Positions 1 to 9,304 are shown, counted from the first letter of the stretch. The stretch: 64,000 nucleotides of DNA from Bacteroidetes bacterium GWE2_42_24 (GCA_001768515.1 MEOA01000045.1:1-64000), one strand, 5' to 3'. Program-made: numbers and translations. The notes: generated by a model from the letters alone, not told the origin.

Positions 1-327
1 TCGCGAAAAAAAGCCATGATGCTGTCATCTCAGTTGTTTGATCTTATGCCGGACTTTGGCCAGAGTGGAAGGTTAGTGATATGGAAGCCAACTTTCAGGG
101 AATGATCGTGGATATAACGATAGAATACCTGCCCCCAAAAGGTGTTGATCCTGAAAGTGAATAGATTTGTCCTATTTACGATTACATGGAATATCGACGA
201 TGGCGGCACTTAAATATAATGCAATATCAAACCTAAATCCGTTGTCGGGTTCCCCGGGTAAAAAAACCAGAGGGAAAGCAATGTTAAGGAAATATTGGAG
301 GTTGTAGAGACAATTAAAGCATAAGCG

Positions 328-567
328 ATAGAAATTATAAATGCACGCTATTTATCAAACCCGAACGCTAAGGCTGAACGACTTAACGGGAAGATACAGC
401 TTCTGATAGCTTTCGGTCGTGGCTACCATCAGTTCCAAAACTTCCGGACAGCGATTCTCTTCTTTCATGGTCAACCAGACCTATATCCTTCGCATGTAAA
501 ACTCTGCGACCAAAAACATGACCCAACACATTTTAGTCTCTTTCATTTGTTACACAAATACCGGTAG
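328..567 (+). pseudogene. ISL3-type transposase remnant (C-terminal DDE part)
   Basis: This frame encodes residues such as NPNAKAERLNGKIQ and GRGYHQFQNFRTAIL before a stop at 565-567. They resemble the end of DDE transposases of the ISL3 group, with the SN-x-AE-x-N-x-KI pattern and the following GyG-xx-FenFr helix. An in-frame stop sits at 322-324 and there is no start codon, so only a fossil remains. Bases 1-327 contain short open stretches broken by stops (for example 81-164) and may be more of the same element, but I cannot prove homology there. No terminal inverted repeats were found. Confidence 0.55.
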
Positions 568-669
568 AACCTCTTAAAACAGTCAAAGAAGCTTGGTTTG
601 GTATGTTTTTTGCTGGCAAGGCCTCGTTGAAAAATGTAGCATAAAACCTGAAAGCTTTAATATTTATTC

Positions 670-677
670 TAATTTTG
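670..677 (+). promoter_or_regulatory. Bacteroidota -7 promoter element
   Basis: TAATTTTG matches TAnnTTTG, 49 bp before the ATG at 726. It overlaps the alternative TTG start at 675, which argues for the ATG. No clear -33 TTG is visible. Confidence 0.4.
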
Positions 678-725
678 TGCTTTCAACCCAATAATTCTTC
701 AAACCTTGTTTCTAAAATCTTATCT

Positions 726-1202
726 ATGAAAAAGTTTGTTGTTGCTGTACTGGTTCTCTTCGTTAGCGCCTCAGTTACGTACGGCCAGGAAACCAAAACC
801 CCCGTTAACAAAAACGCTCCTGTTATGACTTTCAGTAAGAAATTGATTGACGAAAGTGGTAGTGTTGTGTGGGATTATGGAACCATTCAAAAGGATGGTG
901 ACGGAAATTCGTATTTTACATTTGTAAATACGGGAAAAGAACCCCTGATCTTGTCGGATGTTCGTTCTTCCTGTGGCTGCACTGTTCCCAAGTGGCCTCG
1001 TGAACCGATCCTTCCCGGACAGATTGATACCATTAAGGTGCGGTATGATACTAAAAGGTTAGGCATTATTAACAAAACTATCACCGTGATGTCCAATGCC
1101 AACAATTCCCCGATCATTCTCCGGATCAAAGGAAAGATCATTGAAGCTCCTAAAGCGGTTCTTCCTGAACGGCAGGCAGGTGTTGGTCCTGTTGTCAGAT
1201 AA
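726..1202 (+). CDS. DUF1573 domain secreted protein
   Basis: This is a 158-residue exported protein. A signal peptide covers about residues 1-20, ending at TYGQ, and a DUF1573 domain follows (about residues 40-140). The domain shows the family pattern: DYGTI, F-x-NTG-x-EPL, SSCGCT at about residues 80-85, PGQ and a closing beta-strand. DUF1573 is an immunoglobulin-like beta sandwich common in Bacteroidota envelopes and has no established activity. I chose the ATG at 726 because it directly precedes the signal peptide, and a longer reading from 675 would begin inside the -7 element. The gene stands alone between a promoter and a strong hairpin terminator. Confidence 0.85.
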   Translation: MKKFVVAVLVLFVSASVTYGQETKTPVNKNAPVMTFSKKLIDESGSVVWDYGTIQKDGDGNSYFTFVNTGKEPLILSDVRSSCGCTVPKWPREPILPGQIDTIKVRYDTKRLGIINKTITVMSNANNSPIILRIKGKIIEAPKAVLPERQAGVGPVVR

Positions 1203-1239
1203 TTACTAACCCTATTCTGGTACAAAGTCTTTGTAGATT

Positions 1240-1275
1240 CCCCGATATTTGCATATCGGGGTTCTTTGTTGTTGA
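1240..1275 (+). terminator. Rho-independent terminator after DUF1573 gene
   Basis: A perfect 9-bp stem CCCCGATAT / ATATCGGGG (1240-1248, 1253-1261) with a 4-nt loop is followed by a T-rich run. Confidence 0.8.
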
Positions 1276-1311
1276 AAATCTGAAATTCTGTTAATATACA
1301 ATCAATTCACC

Positions 1312-2511
1312 ATGCCAAAAATATCAAATAAAGGGCAGATGATGCCCGCATCGCCAATCAGAAAATTAGTACCCTATTCTGATGAGGCAAAACGCCAGGG
1401 TCGGAAAGTGTATCATCTCAATATTGGACAGCCTGATATTGAGACGCCGGAAGTTGCGCTTCAAGCCATCCGCAATTTCGATGAAAAAGTGATTGCTTAC
1501 AGTCATTCAGCCGGAATTCTGTCATATAGAAAGAAATTGGTTCATTATTATGAGAAAATTGGAATTCGTATCACCGCAGATGACATCATTATTGCTGCCG
1601 GTGCGTCCGAAGCAATTCTCTTTGCCATGCAAACCACTATGGATCCGGGTGACGAGATTATTATACCTGAGCCATTTTATGCCAACTACAACGGGTTTGC
1701 CGTAAATTCAGGTGTTATTGTAAAGCCCATCCCAAGCAGCATCGAGTCGGGTTTTGCCCTTCCTCCGATTTCAGAATTTGAAAAAGCCATTACGCCGCGG
1801 ACGAAGGCTATCATGATTTGCAACCCCAACAATCCAACAGGGTATTTGTACAGCCGTGATGAATTGGAAGTTCTTCGTGAAATTGCTTTGAAATATGATC
1901 TCTATCTTTTTGCAGATGAAGTTTACAGAGAGTTTTGCTATGATGGTCATAAGCATTTCTCGGTCATGCAGCTTGAGGGTCTCGATAATCATGTGATCTT
2001 GATTGATTCAGTGTCGAAACGTTACAGTGCATGCGGTATTAGGATCGGTGCCATGATTTGTCGCAACAAGGAAGTGATGGCTACTGCCATGAAGTTTGCA
2101 CAGGCTCGTCTGAGTCCACCTTCAATTGGACAGGTTGCATCAGAAGCAGCCCTTGATACACCTGATTCCTATTTTGCTGGTGTGCTGAAAGAATACCTTG
2201 CGCGCCGGGATGTGGTTGTAGAAGCCATTAATAAGATACCGGGAGCCTTTTGCCCTAATCCCAAAGGAGCATTTTATGTGGTTGCACGACTTCCGATTCA
2301 GGATTCGGATCATTTCTGTCAGTGGCTTTTACAGGATTTTCAATATAATAATCAGACCGTTATGCTGGCTCCGGCCACGGGCTTTTATGCTACTCCAGGC
2401 CGTGGGAAGAATGAGGTTAGGATATCGTATGTTCTGAAAGTTGAGGATCTTAAGGCTTCTATGGTATGCTTGGAACAAGCCCTTAAGGTTTATCCCGGCA
2501 GAACAATCTGA
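1312..2511 (+). CDS. aspC: Aspartate-type aminotransferase, class I/II
   Basis: A 399-residue fold-type I PLP aminotransferase that transfers amino groups between an amino acid and 2-oxoglutarate in the cytoplasm. Visible motifs are NIGQPDIETPE near residue 37, GASEAI at 97-102, NPNNPTG at 171-177, ADEVYREF at 201-208, and the PLP lysine K236 in SVSKRYS. A carboxylate-binding arginine lies near the C-terminus (EVRISY). Length and motif spacing match the 1-beta/1-gamma aspartate aminotransferase group of Bacteroidota, so aspartate is the likely substrate, but aromatic or other specificity cannot be excluded. It is monocistronic, with a hairpin terminator just downstream. Confidence 0.85.
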   Translation: MPKISNKGQMMPASPIRKLVPYSDEAKRQGRKVYHLNIGQPDIETPEVALQAIRNFDEKVIAYSHSAGILSYRKKLVHYYEKIGIRITADDIIIAAGASEAILFAMQTTMDPGDEIIIPEPFYANYNGFAVNSGVIVKPIPSSIESGFALPPISEFEKAITPRTKAIMICNPNNPTGYLYSRDELEVLREIALKYDLYLFADEVYREFCYDGHKHFSVMQLEGLDNHVILIDSVSKRYSACGIRIGAMICRNKEVMATAMKFAQARLSPPSIGQVASEAALDTPDSYFAGVLKEYLARRDVVVEAINKIPGAFCPNPKGAFYVVARLPIQDSDHFCQWLLQDFQYNNQTVMLAPATGFYATPGRGKNEVRISYVLKVEDLKASMVCLEQALKVYPGRTI

Positions 2512-2543
2512 TTGGGTTAAATAGTTTTAAATATTTGCGATAG

Positions 2544-2580
2544 AGGGCCAATGCCACAAGGTGTTGGCCCTTAATGTTTT
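2544..2580 (+). terminator. Terminator after aminotransferase
   Basis: AGGGCCAA (2544-2551) pairs with TTGGCCCT (2564-2571), and a T-rich run follows. Confidence 0.75.
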
Positions 2581-2644
2581 TTGATAAGGTCAGCGTTTTG
2601 GATTCAAAAGATTACTAAATGAATGAGGCTGAATAAATAATTCT

Positions 2645-2652
2645 TACATTTG
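2645..2652 (+). promoter_or_regulatory. -7 promoter element for DUF349 gene
   Basis: TACATTTG matches TAnnTTTG. It lies about 117 bp before the ATG at 2769, so the mRNA would carry a leader of about 110 nt. No convincing -33 box is present. Confidence 0.4.
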
Positions 2653-2768
2653 CATCCCTGTCTGATTTTGTCCTTCAGGCAGTAAAGTTTTTTGTAATGA
2701 AATTCCAAATGCTTTTCGGTAACGATAAAGTAATCTAAATCAAGTTATTATTCTAACCTTTACCCATC

Positions 2769-4970
2769 ATGGAGAACAAGGATCAACTGAATCAAATCCC
2801 AGAGGATGATAGCATCCGTCAGGAAGAGAACACTTTAGAAGAACAAAACATAGTTTCCGTCACCTCTGCTGAACGCGATCATCAGCCATTGGCTGAGCCT
2901 GTTGTGGAAGTTTCTGAAGTTAAGGCTAATGTGGATATAGAAATACCGGAAGACGTGGTTGAGCAAATTTTACCTGCTTTTGAGACTATTTCCGAAGAGC
3001 CCGCTGTTGAAGCAGTAGTAGAGGTATCTGTCGTTGAAGTAGTGGCAGAAGAGCCCTCTATTGAAGCTGTGGCAGAGGAATCTGTTGTTGAAGTAGTGGC
3101 AGAAGAGTCTGCTGTTGAATTAGGAGCAGAGGAGCCTGCTGTTGTAATACCTGAATTGTCTGAAGTTTTAACTTTGCCCGCACAAGTTTTGCCTATAGAG
3201 GATGAAGAGGATGAAGATGAAGACGATGAACTGTCGCTTCATGATGTTGATCAGTATGAGCATATGAGTCGCGCTGAGTTGGTTGATATACTCCAGCAGT
3301 TAGTACAACAGGATGATTTTAATGAGGTGAGAGGGAAAATTGCCCAGATTAAAGTTGTCTTTATCAGGAAATCGAAGCAGCTTCACACTGATGCCTACGA
3401 AGCATTTATTGCCGCAGGTGGTGAGAAGGAAGCCTATGTGCCTGCTGACGATGTGGTTGAGCACCTATTCAAGAGCACATTTGGAATTTACCGCGAAAAA
3501 AAGCAACAATTTGCAGAAGCGCTTGAGCTTGTTAAACAGAAAAATCTGGAAGCCAAGAACCAGATTCTTGAGGAGTTGAGGAGTTTGATTAATTCAGATG
3601 ATAACCTGAAGAAGACATACGATGAGTTCAAGTTTCTTCAGGATAAATGGAAACAGATTGGCGTAGTTCCCAAAGCTGATGTCAATAGTTTGTGGCAGAG
3701 CTATCATTTTCTCGTTGAAAAGTTTTTCGATAAAGTCAGAATTAACAAGGAACTGAAGGATCTTGACCTGAAGAAAAATCTTGAAGCAAAAGTAGAGTTG
3801 TGCGAAAGAGCTGAGGAGCTATTGTTGGAGACCTCCATCCTTGAGTCATTCAAGGCACTACAGAAACTTCATGATCAATGGAAGGAAATAGGACCGGTTC
3901 CGCAGGATAAGAAAGAGGAAGTATGGGATCGCTTTAAACTGGCCACCGACAAGATTAACAATCGTCGCAGAGAATACTATGATAATATTCATGCCGAATT
4001 ACAGACAAATCTTGACTCAAAAAACGCACTTATAGAAAAGGCTGCTGAAGTGTTATCAGTGCCGGCTAAAACCGTCAAGGAGTGGCAGGAAAGAACTGAT
4101 ACCGTTAACGAAATGTTTAAAATCTGGAAGTCCATAGGCCCTGCTCCCCGTAAGATTAATGATGAAGTATGGCTTCGCTTTAAAGCTGTTTTGGATGATT
4201 TCTTTACAGCAAAAAGTGATTATTTCAGCAATATTAAAGAGCAGCAGATAACTAACTACAACCTGAAGCTTGAGTTGTGCCTGCAGGCTGAAGCTCTGCA
4301 ATCGAGCACTGATTGGCGGAATACCTCGCGGGAATTGATCAATCTTCAAAAGGAATGGAAGAACATAGGGCCGGTGCCTCGCAAGCACTCTGATAAAATC
4401 TGGAAACGTTTCCGTACAGCCTGTGATGGATTCTTTCAGGCTAAATCTACTTATCTTTCTAATATTCATGGGCATGAAACTGAAAATATGGCTGCTAAGG
4501 TTGAGCTACTCCGACAGGCAGAGGTTTTTTCACCTGTTGCTGATAAGGCCGAGAATCTTCATGCGCTAAAAGATTTTCAGCGTAAATGGATGGAAATAGG
4601 TCATGTGCCCATTAAGGAGAAAGACAGGCTTCAGGCAGAATTCCGTAAGGCAATTGATAAGCTCATGGACAGGCTTAATATCACTAACCTTGATATGAAT
4701 GCTGTCAACTTTAAGAATCGTTTTGAAGGGATGAAAGATGCCCCCGAAGGACAAAGAACAATTCAGAAAGAAATCAGCTTCCTTCAGGGTAAGATTCAAA
4801 AGATGTCGGAAGATATGTCCGTTTGGGAAAACAACATTGGCTTTTTGGCTAATTCCAAGAATGCTAACCTTCTGAAGGAAGAATTTGAAAAAAAGATTGA
4901 AAAGGCTCGTTTGGAGATTCGCCTTTTGGAAGCAAAAGTTAAGTTTCTACGCGATGAACTTAATAAATAG
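2769..4970 (+). CDS. DUF349 repeat protein with acidic N-terminal region
   Basis: A 733-residue cytoplasmic protein without a signal peptide. Residues 1-165 are low complexity, very rich in Glu, Val and Ala, and end in an Asp/Glu run. The rest is helical with five DUF349 repeats, each marked by W-K/M-x-I-G-x-V/A-P near residues 294, 371, 453, 530 and 607 (spacing about 76-82). A short coiled coil ends the protein (about 660-733). DUF349 proteins are widespread in Bacteroidota with no settled biochemical role. Repeated helical bundles with conserved basic patches suggest a binding scaffold, possibly for nucleic acid, but this is inference. It is transcribed alone and ends at a strong terminator. 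Confidence 0.8.
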   Translation: MENKDQLNQIPEDDSIRQEENTLEEQNIVSVTSAERDHQPLAEPVVEVSEVKANVDIEIPEDVVEQILPAFETISEEPAVEAVVEVSVVEVVAEEPSIEAVAEESVVEVVAEESAVELGAEEPAVVIPELSEVLTLPAQVLPIEDEEDEDEDDELSLHDVDQYEHMSRAELVDILQQLVQQDDFNEVRGKIAQIKVVFIRKSKQLHTDAYEAFIAAGGEKEAYVPADDVVEHLFKSTFGIYREKKQQFAEALELVKQKNLEAKNQILEELRSLINSDDNLKKTYDEFKFLQDKWKQIGVVPKADVNSLWQSYHFLVEKFFDKVRINKELKDLDLKKNLEAKVELCERAEELLLETSILESFKALQKLHDQWKEIGPVPQDKKEEVWDRFKLATDKINNRRREYYDNIHAELQTNLDSKNALIEKAAEVLSVPAKTVKEWQERTDTVNEMFKIWKSIGPAPRKINDEVWLRFKAVLDDFFTAKSDYFSNIKEQQITNYNLKLELCLQAEALQSSTDWRNTSRELINLQKEWKNIGPVPRKHSDKIWKRFRTACDGFFQAKSTYLSNIHGHETENMAAKVELLRQAEVFSPVADKAENLHALKDFQRKWMEIGHVPIKEKDRLQAEFRKAIDKLMDRLNITNLDMNAVNFKNRFEGMKDAPEGQRTIQKEISFLQGKIQKMSEDMSVWENNIGFLANSKNANLLKEEFEKKIEKARLEIRLLEAKVKFLRDELNK
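3033..3107 (+). repeat. 54-bp period tandem duplication inside the DUF349 gene
   Basis: A 21-base word, starting GTTGAAGTAGTGG, occurs exactly at 3033-3053 and again at 3087-3107, giving an 18-residue period of the VEVVAEE type. Degenerate copies flank it. The in-frame period suggests recent expansion of the acidic region. Confidence 0.8.
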
Positions 4971-4992
4971 CATGGATATTATGTAAAATATT

Positions 4993-5027
4993 GCCGGTTG
5001 GTCATTCTTGATCAACCGGCATTTTTA
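4993..5027 (+). terminator. Terminator after DUF349 gene
   Basis: GCCGGTTG-x-TCA pairs with TGA-x-CAACCGGC (4993-5020) around a 4-nt loop and is followed by TTTTT. Confidence 0.8.
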
Positions 5028-5040
5028 TGTTATAAAACAA

Positions 5041-5071
5041 CAAGACCCGTACTTTTCAGTATCGGGTCTTG
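5041..5071 (-). terminator. Terminator for the export operon (minus strand)
   Basis: CAAGACCCG (5041-5049) pairs with CGGGTCTTG (5063-5071). Read on the minus strand it is followed by a T-rich stretch. It lies 85 bp after the stop of the last gene of the operon. Confidence 0.6.
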
Positions 5072-5155
5072 TCTAACTTCAACGGAATCTTCGACGAATT
5101 ATTAACCAAAAATAAGATATCCAGAAGTTGATATCCGAGCCTCCCGGCTTGGTTA

Positions 5156-6358
5156 TTATTTTGATGCAGGCAAATCATGAGAAATCGAAACGGCACTTGA
5201 TTTCTTTGTCTCCAGGTATATTTTAATTTTTAAAACAGCTATGGCCAATATGCCATAAACGAGTGCAAGAATTAATAAAGCCTGTAATTCGGGTTTAACG
5301 TCCTGCCACGATACGCCAACAAAGACAACCTTACGGAAGGCGCTGAGGAAATGGGTCAGTGGAAGTATATTTGCCAAATACTGCATGAATCCCGGCATCT
5401 GCGAAAGCGGCCATGTATATCCGCTGATGATGAAACTGGGTGCTGAGATTATCATCAGAATATCAGTAGCGAGTATCTGCGTCCTACAAAAAACGCTTAC
5501 CATGATGCCAAATGCTAATAATGAAAGCATAAAGAGCAAGGATACAAGGGCTACATTGCCAAAAGCCCCGATTACCTCAATTTTGAACATGGGGAATACA
5601 ATGTAGAGGATTACAGCCCAGATAGCAATCATATAGAGCAGATAGGGTGTAGCCTTACCGAAAATCATTAAAGTTGATGACTTTGTTCTGGTGATTAGTT
5701 CAGCAAACGTACCCTTTTCGAATTCCTGTGTGAAAATCAAGGCAATAGCCATCAGGAATATCTGCTGAAGGATGGTTCCAACAATACCTGGCCAGAGAAA
5801 CCGGAGATAATTGGTTTCCGGATTGTAGTGTCGGGCGATATTAACGTTGAAAGAGTTATACTGGCTGGCGGTAATGGAAGATGGAATCCCTTTTTTTTGT
5901 AAGGTAGCCATGCTTATACCAGCATCCAGATACCCCATTGTTTTGAGAATGCCTGTACTAATGTAATTAGATGAAAGAACATTAATGGTATTTAGGTCCA
6001 CCTGTATCTCAGGATGGCGTTTCATGTTGATGTCGGCTGAAAAATTAGCAGGAATGGTTACTACCCCTTCGGTTTTTCCCGATTGCATTGCTTCACGCGC
6101 CTCAAAAACATCGTAAACTACTTTTTTAACCCGGATATATTGGTTGTCGTTTAAAGCATCGATGATCGAGTTGCTCATGGGAGTTTGATCCAGATTAACC
6201 ACCCAGATTGGAAGGTGTGTAACCTTTGCATTGTAATATACAAAACCTATGAGAAAAGTAAAAGCAAAGGGCCCTGCCAGAATAATCAGCTTGAGCATGT
6301 TGTTCTTTTTGAACAACTGATACTCGCGCGCAACTAAACTGATGAACTTTTTAATCAT
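5156..6358 (-). CDS. ABC-2 type transporter permease (YhhJ-like)
   Basis: A 400-residue inner-membrane protein with the ABC-2 export permease layout. One membrane helix lies at about 22-42, then a periplasmic domain of roughly 130 residues (WVVNLDQTPMSNSI onward), then five or more helices between about 185 and 385. The family (YhhJ/YbhR-like) exports drugs or other hydrophobic compounds. It is the last gene of tetR-tolC-hlyD-permease and its start overlaps the hlyD stop by 4 nt (ATGA), so the two are translationally coupled. No ATPase gene is present in the operon, so the energy source must be encoded elsewhere or the protein works differently. Confidence 0.85.
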   Translation of the reverse strand: MIKKFISLVAREYQLFKKNNMLKLIILAGPFAFTFLIGFVYYNAKVTHLPIWVVNLDQTPMSNSIIDALNDNQYIRVKKVVYDVFEAREAMQSGKTEGVVTIPANFSADINMKRHPEIQVDLNTINVLSSNYISTGILKTMGYLDAGISMATLQKKGIPSSITASQYNSFNVNIARHYNPETNYLRFLWPGIVGTILQQIFLMAIALIFTQEFEKGTFAELITRTKSSTLMIFGKATPYLLYMIAIWAVILYIVFPMFKIEVIGAFGNVALVSLLFMLSLLAFGIMVSVFCRTQILATDILMIISAPSFIISGYTWPLSQMPGFMQYLANILPLTHFLSAFRKVVFVGVSWQDVKPELQALLILALVYGILAIAVLKIKIYLETKKSSAVSISHDLPASK

Positions 6359-7326
6359 TTTGGTTCCTCCATTACGATGGTCATATTGGAATATAGAGTA
6401 CCCATTACTTTCTGATCTACCGGGATTAGCCGGAGTTCATAAACTCCCTCTCCTAATTCGTAATCGGCAAATGCGGAGGAGATATCGGCATAGCCTGGTA
6501 ATTGCTTAATGGCCGTGAGTCGGGCTTCAAATGGTTGATTGGTAGCTGCAACAGTGACGGTGTAGGTATTCCCTCTTTTAAAGCGGGTAATGTTGTTTTC
6601 TGAAACGGTGAAGCGTAGGTGGGCATCATCGATGCTGTAACCGCTATAAATATTATACCCGGGCAATGCGAGCTCTCCCGCTTTTAAAGCTGCTGTCTCT
6701 ATGGTCATGCGTTTTGGAGCCAGGATATACCGTTCACTATAGGCCGTTTGGGCTTCCTGCATTGCTCCTTCTGCTCTAATAAGATCTCCGTGAGCCATAG
6801 CTACCTTTTCGCTTCTTACTCCATGATCGATATCATTTTTCATTGCTTGAACGGCATCAAGCTGTGCGCGTGCTGCCATGTATTTCTCGGAGACTTCATC
6901 GAATTTCTGAAGAGGAACAAGTGAATCCAATACCATCTGCTCTACCCGTTTATAGCTCTTTTCGGCCAATTTGAATTGCTCATTGGCGGCGGAAAGCTTT
7001 GCTGCGATTTGTTCTCTTTCATAGCTGGTTGCTCCGTTGCCGGCCATCTGATACTGTGCTTTCGCTGCCATTACTGCACCTTCGGCCTGAAGAAGCTTTG
7101 CTTCTATCTCGGGCACATTGATGACGGCCAGGGTGTCGCCTGCATTAACAGTATCACCTTCTTTTGCAAAGACCTCCAAAATTCTGCCTGCCACTTTGGG
7201 AGCTACTGAGATTTCTTCTTTCTTCACTTTTCCCAGTAGCTTATCAACAAATTTCTTCTCGCTACAGGCCGACAGCATCAAAATGGATGCCAATAGCAGA
7301 CAGATAGTTTTAACTGATGAGTTCAT
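6355..7326 (-). CDS. HlyD-family periplasmic adaptor lipoprotein
   Basis: A 323-residue membrane fusion protein. The N-terminus is a lipoprotein signal with the lipobox LSAC at about residue 21. A split lipoyl/biotinyl-like half follows (EISVAPKVAGRILEV and GDTVNAGDTLAVI, about 38-72), then a coiled-coil hairpin (about 75-200) and a beta-barrel domain that starts near ERYILAPKRM. Adaptors of this type bridge the inner-membrane permease to TolC. It lies between tolC (6-nt gap) and the permease (4-nt overlap), so it should work with both. Confidence 0.88.
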   Translation of the reverse strand: MNSSVKTICLLLASILMLSACSEKKFVDKLLGKVKKEEISVAPKVAGRILEVFAKEGDTVNAGDTLAVINVPEIEAKLLQAEGAVMAAKAQYQMAGNGATSYEREQIAAKLSAANEQFKLAEKSYKRVEQMVLDSLVPLQKFDEVSEKYMAARAQLDAVQAMKNDIDHGVRSEKVAMAHGDLIRAEGAMQEAQTAYSERYILAPKRMTIETAALKAGELALPGYNIYSGYSIDDAHLRFTVSENNITRFKRGNTYTVTVAATNQPFEARLTAIKQLPGYADISSAFADYELGEGVYELRLIPVDQKVMGTLYSNMTIVMEEPK

Positions 7327-7332
7327 GTTATT

Positions 7333-8676
7333 TTAATCTTTTATTGATTCAATGTTTAATGATCCTGAAGCATCGAGAAAGGCTGCCATAGCCGTTCGTT
7401 GACGGTATATTGCCTGAATGAGTTCCAATTCAGCTGTTTGATAATCAGTCTCGGCTGAGAGCCTTTCAGTAATACTGCCCAGCCCTGTTTCATATTGCTT
7501 TTGGGCTATCTGAAGTCCTTTCGCTGCTGTAATCCTTTTTCGATTAGCAAGATTGATCAGTTGGTCGGCTAGCTCTATATCCTGACGGGTTTTTTCCATG
7601 TTTAGCTGTAATAGCTCTTCAGCTGCATCCAGATTGTTCCTCGCCATTGTTTCATCCAACCGGGCCTTTTGTTGATCCCGATATGTTTGAAGGCCATCAA
7701 ATACACTCCATTTCAATCCTATACCAACAGCCCATTCAGGATCGAGAGCCGACAGGTCTTCGGTAATCAGTTCTTTCTTTCCAAACGCATAGACTGTAGG
7801 CAGGTAGCCGCTGATGGTTGATTTGCGTTTATAGGAGGTAGCCGATAAAACCTCATTTAGGGCTCTGATTTGCGGGTTTTCGGTGAAATCAGTGTTCAGT
7901 GTATCGGTAACCCATTTTTCGATTGTCGGTGCTAAGGATTGAAACAAGGAACCGGGTTTGCCCGTCAGCTGAGTAAGCTTACTGATGGTCATGTTTCGTG
8001 CCGTTTGTAATTCAATTCGTTTGGCTTCCAACTCTTGCCGGGCAATTTCAATCTTACTTTCATCATAAGGTGTAATTAGCCCCTGATTCAATGCTTTTTT
8101 TGCAAATTGTGCTTCCTTTTCAAGACGTCGTGCACTTTCATCCAGAACTTTATCCGACTGATCGATCACAGCCAGTCGGTCGTAAGTTTGAAGTGTTTCG
8201 TTGATTGCTACAGAAACCAATTGCTGTTTCATCTCACCAATAGCCCTTTGTTGATGTTCGAGTGCCTTTGTGCCATAGGTAACCTTAAGCCCTGTAAAGA
8301 GTACCATCTGGGCAGTGACATCTGTCTTGAGGATATCCTGCTTTTGCAGTACTATAGGATCCAGTATAATAGGGGGCAAAGTAGGTAAGCCAGGTATTAC
8401 CAACGTGATGGGTGGGACCGACATTGATATGGCATCGTTGAGATGGGTATAGCTTGAGTTTACGCTTACATGAGGGAGAAAGGTCTGGTAAGCCTTTTGT
8501 TTATCCCGGGTCACCTTTTCTGACTCAATGTTATTGTTTTGGATGGCGTAACTGTGTGCCAGTGTCATTTCGATCACTTCCTTCCGGGATAAGGAGCCTG
8601 TTATCTGGGCTGTTCCCTGACTGCCAGTCAGAAGGATTCCCAGAAGGGCATAATAAAAGGAGTAGTTTGTTTTCAT
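7333..8676 (-). CDS. TolC-family outer-membrane efflux protein
   Basis: A 447-residue protein with a signal peptide (about 1-23, ending GTAQ) and two OEP repeats. They show the alternating long helices and the proline-bearing strand segments typical of TolC (for example HVSVNSSYTHLND and KWSVFDGLQTYRDQQKARLDE). It would form the outer-membrane exit duct of the tripartite pump. Its start lies 6 nt after the tetR stop and it is followed 6 nt later by hlyD, which indicates one operon. Confidence 0.88.
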   Translation of the reverse strand: MKTNYSFYYALLGILLTGSQGTAQITGSLSRKEVIEMTLAHSYAIQNNNIESEKVTRDKQKAYQTFLPHVSVNSSYTHLNDAISMSVPPITLVIPGLPTLPPIILDPIVLQKQDILKTDVTAQMVLFTGLKVTYGTKALEHQQRAIGEMKQQLVSVAINETLQTYDRLAVIDQSDKVLDESARRLEKEAQFAKKALNQGLITPYDESKIEIARQELEAKRIELQTARNMTISKLTQLTGKPGSLFQSLAPTIEKWVTDTLNTDFTENPQIRALNEVLSATSYKRKSTISGYLPTVYAFGKKELITEDLSALDPEWAVGIGLKWSVFDGLQTYRDQQKARLDETMARNNLDAAEELLQLNMEKTRQDIELADQLINLANRKRITAAKGLQIAQKQYETGLGSITERLSAETDYQTAELELIQAIYRQRTAMAAFLDASGSLNIESIKD

Positions 8677-8682
8677 CTTACT

Positions 8683-9279
8683 TTAATGATCATTGCGTGT
8701 TGTGATTCCATGAAAGATGATGTCGAGAATGGCATCGAGGCGGATTCCAATTTCGAGATCCTGCAGTTTACCCAGAAATATTGGGTTTTCCATCCCTTGC
8801 ATGGCTGTGACAATGGCAACTGATGCAATTCTGGGATCGTTAATCTGGTATACCCCTTTTCTGATGCCAACCTTAAGAATGACTTCCAGTGTGTGAATCT
8901 CCTCGTTGCTGTATCTTTCCCTCACATGGGTGATAAATTCCAAATGGGAAAGATAGTCACTGCGAAGGGCATTGTAAAAATTGGCGAGCTGCTGAACGAG
9001 TTTCAATCGCTCTGCAATGTATTGTCGAAGTTGCTCTTTTGGATCATCAGTATTCTTCCGAAGTACTTCTTTCAGTCTCGACTTCAGTTCTGACGCCTCA
9101 CTATCTACCACTGCTTCAAAGATATCTTCCTTGCTTTTGAAATAGTAGTAGATCGAACTTTTGCCTTTTCTCATTGACAGGGCAATGTCATCCATGGTTG
9201 TCTTACGAAAACCAAATCTGCTGAATAGATCACGAGCCGATTGTACAATTGAGTCTCGTACGATGTCCTGGTTTGCCAC
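8683..9279 (-). CDS. TetR/AcrR-family transcriptional regulator
   Basis: A 198-residue repressor, first gene of the export operon. The N-terminal TetR HTH is clear at about residues 10-55 (ARDLFSRFGFRKTTMDDIA, then GKSSIYYYFKSKEDIF). The C-terminal half is the ligand-binding helical domain. A longer reading to an ATG at 9378 adds 33 residues unlike any TetR and would start upstream of the predicted transcription start, since the TACTTTTG element lies at 9345-9352. I therefore prefer the GTG at 9279 (VANQDIVRDS). It probably autoregulates the pump genes, and an inverted repeat lies in its leader. Confidence 0.8.
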   Translation of the reverse strand: MANQDIVRDSIVQSARDLFSRFGFRKTTMDDIALSMRKGKSSIYYYFKSKEDIFEAVVDSEASELKSRLKEVLRKNTDDPKEQLRQYIAERLKLVQQLANFYNALRSDYLSHLEFITHVRERYSNEEIHTLEVILKVGIRKGVYQINDPRIASVAIVTAMQGMENPIFLGKLQDLEIGIRLDAILDIIFHGITTRNDH

Positions 9280-9304
9280 TGTTAAATTTTTTTTAAGTCG
9301 CTTG

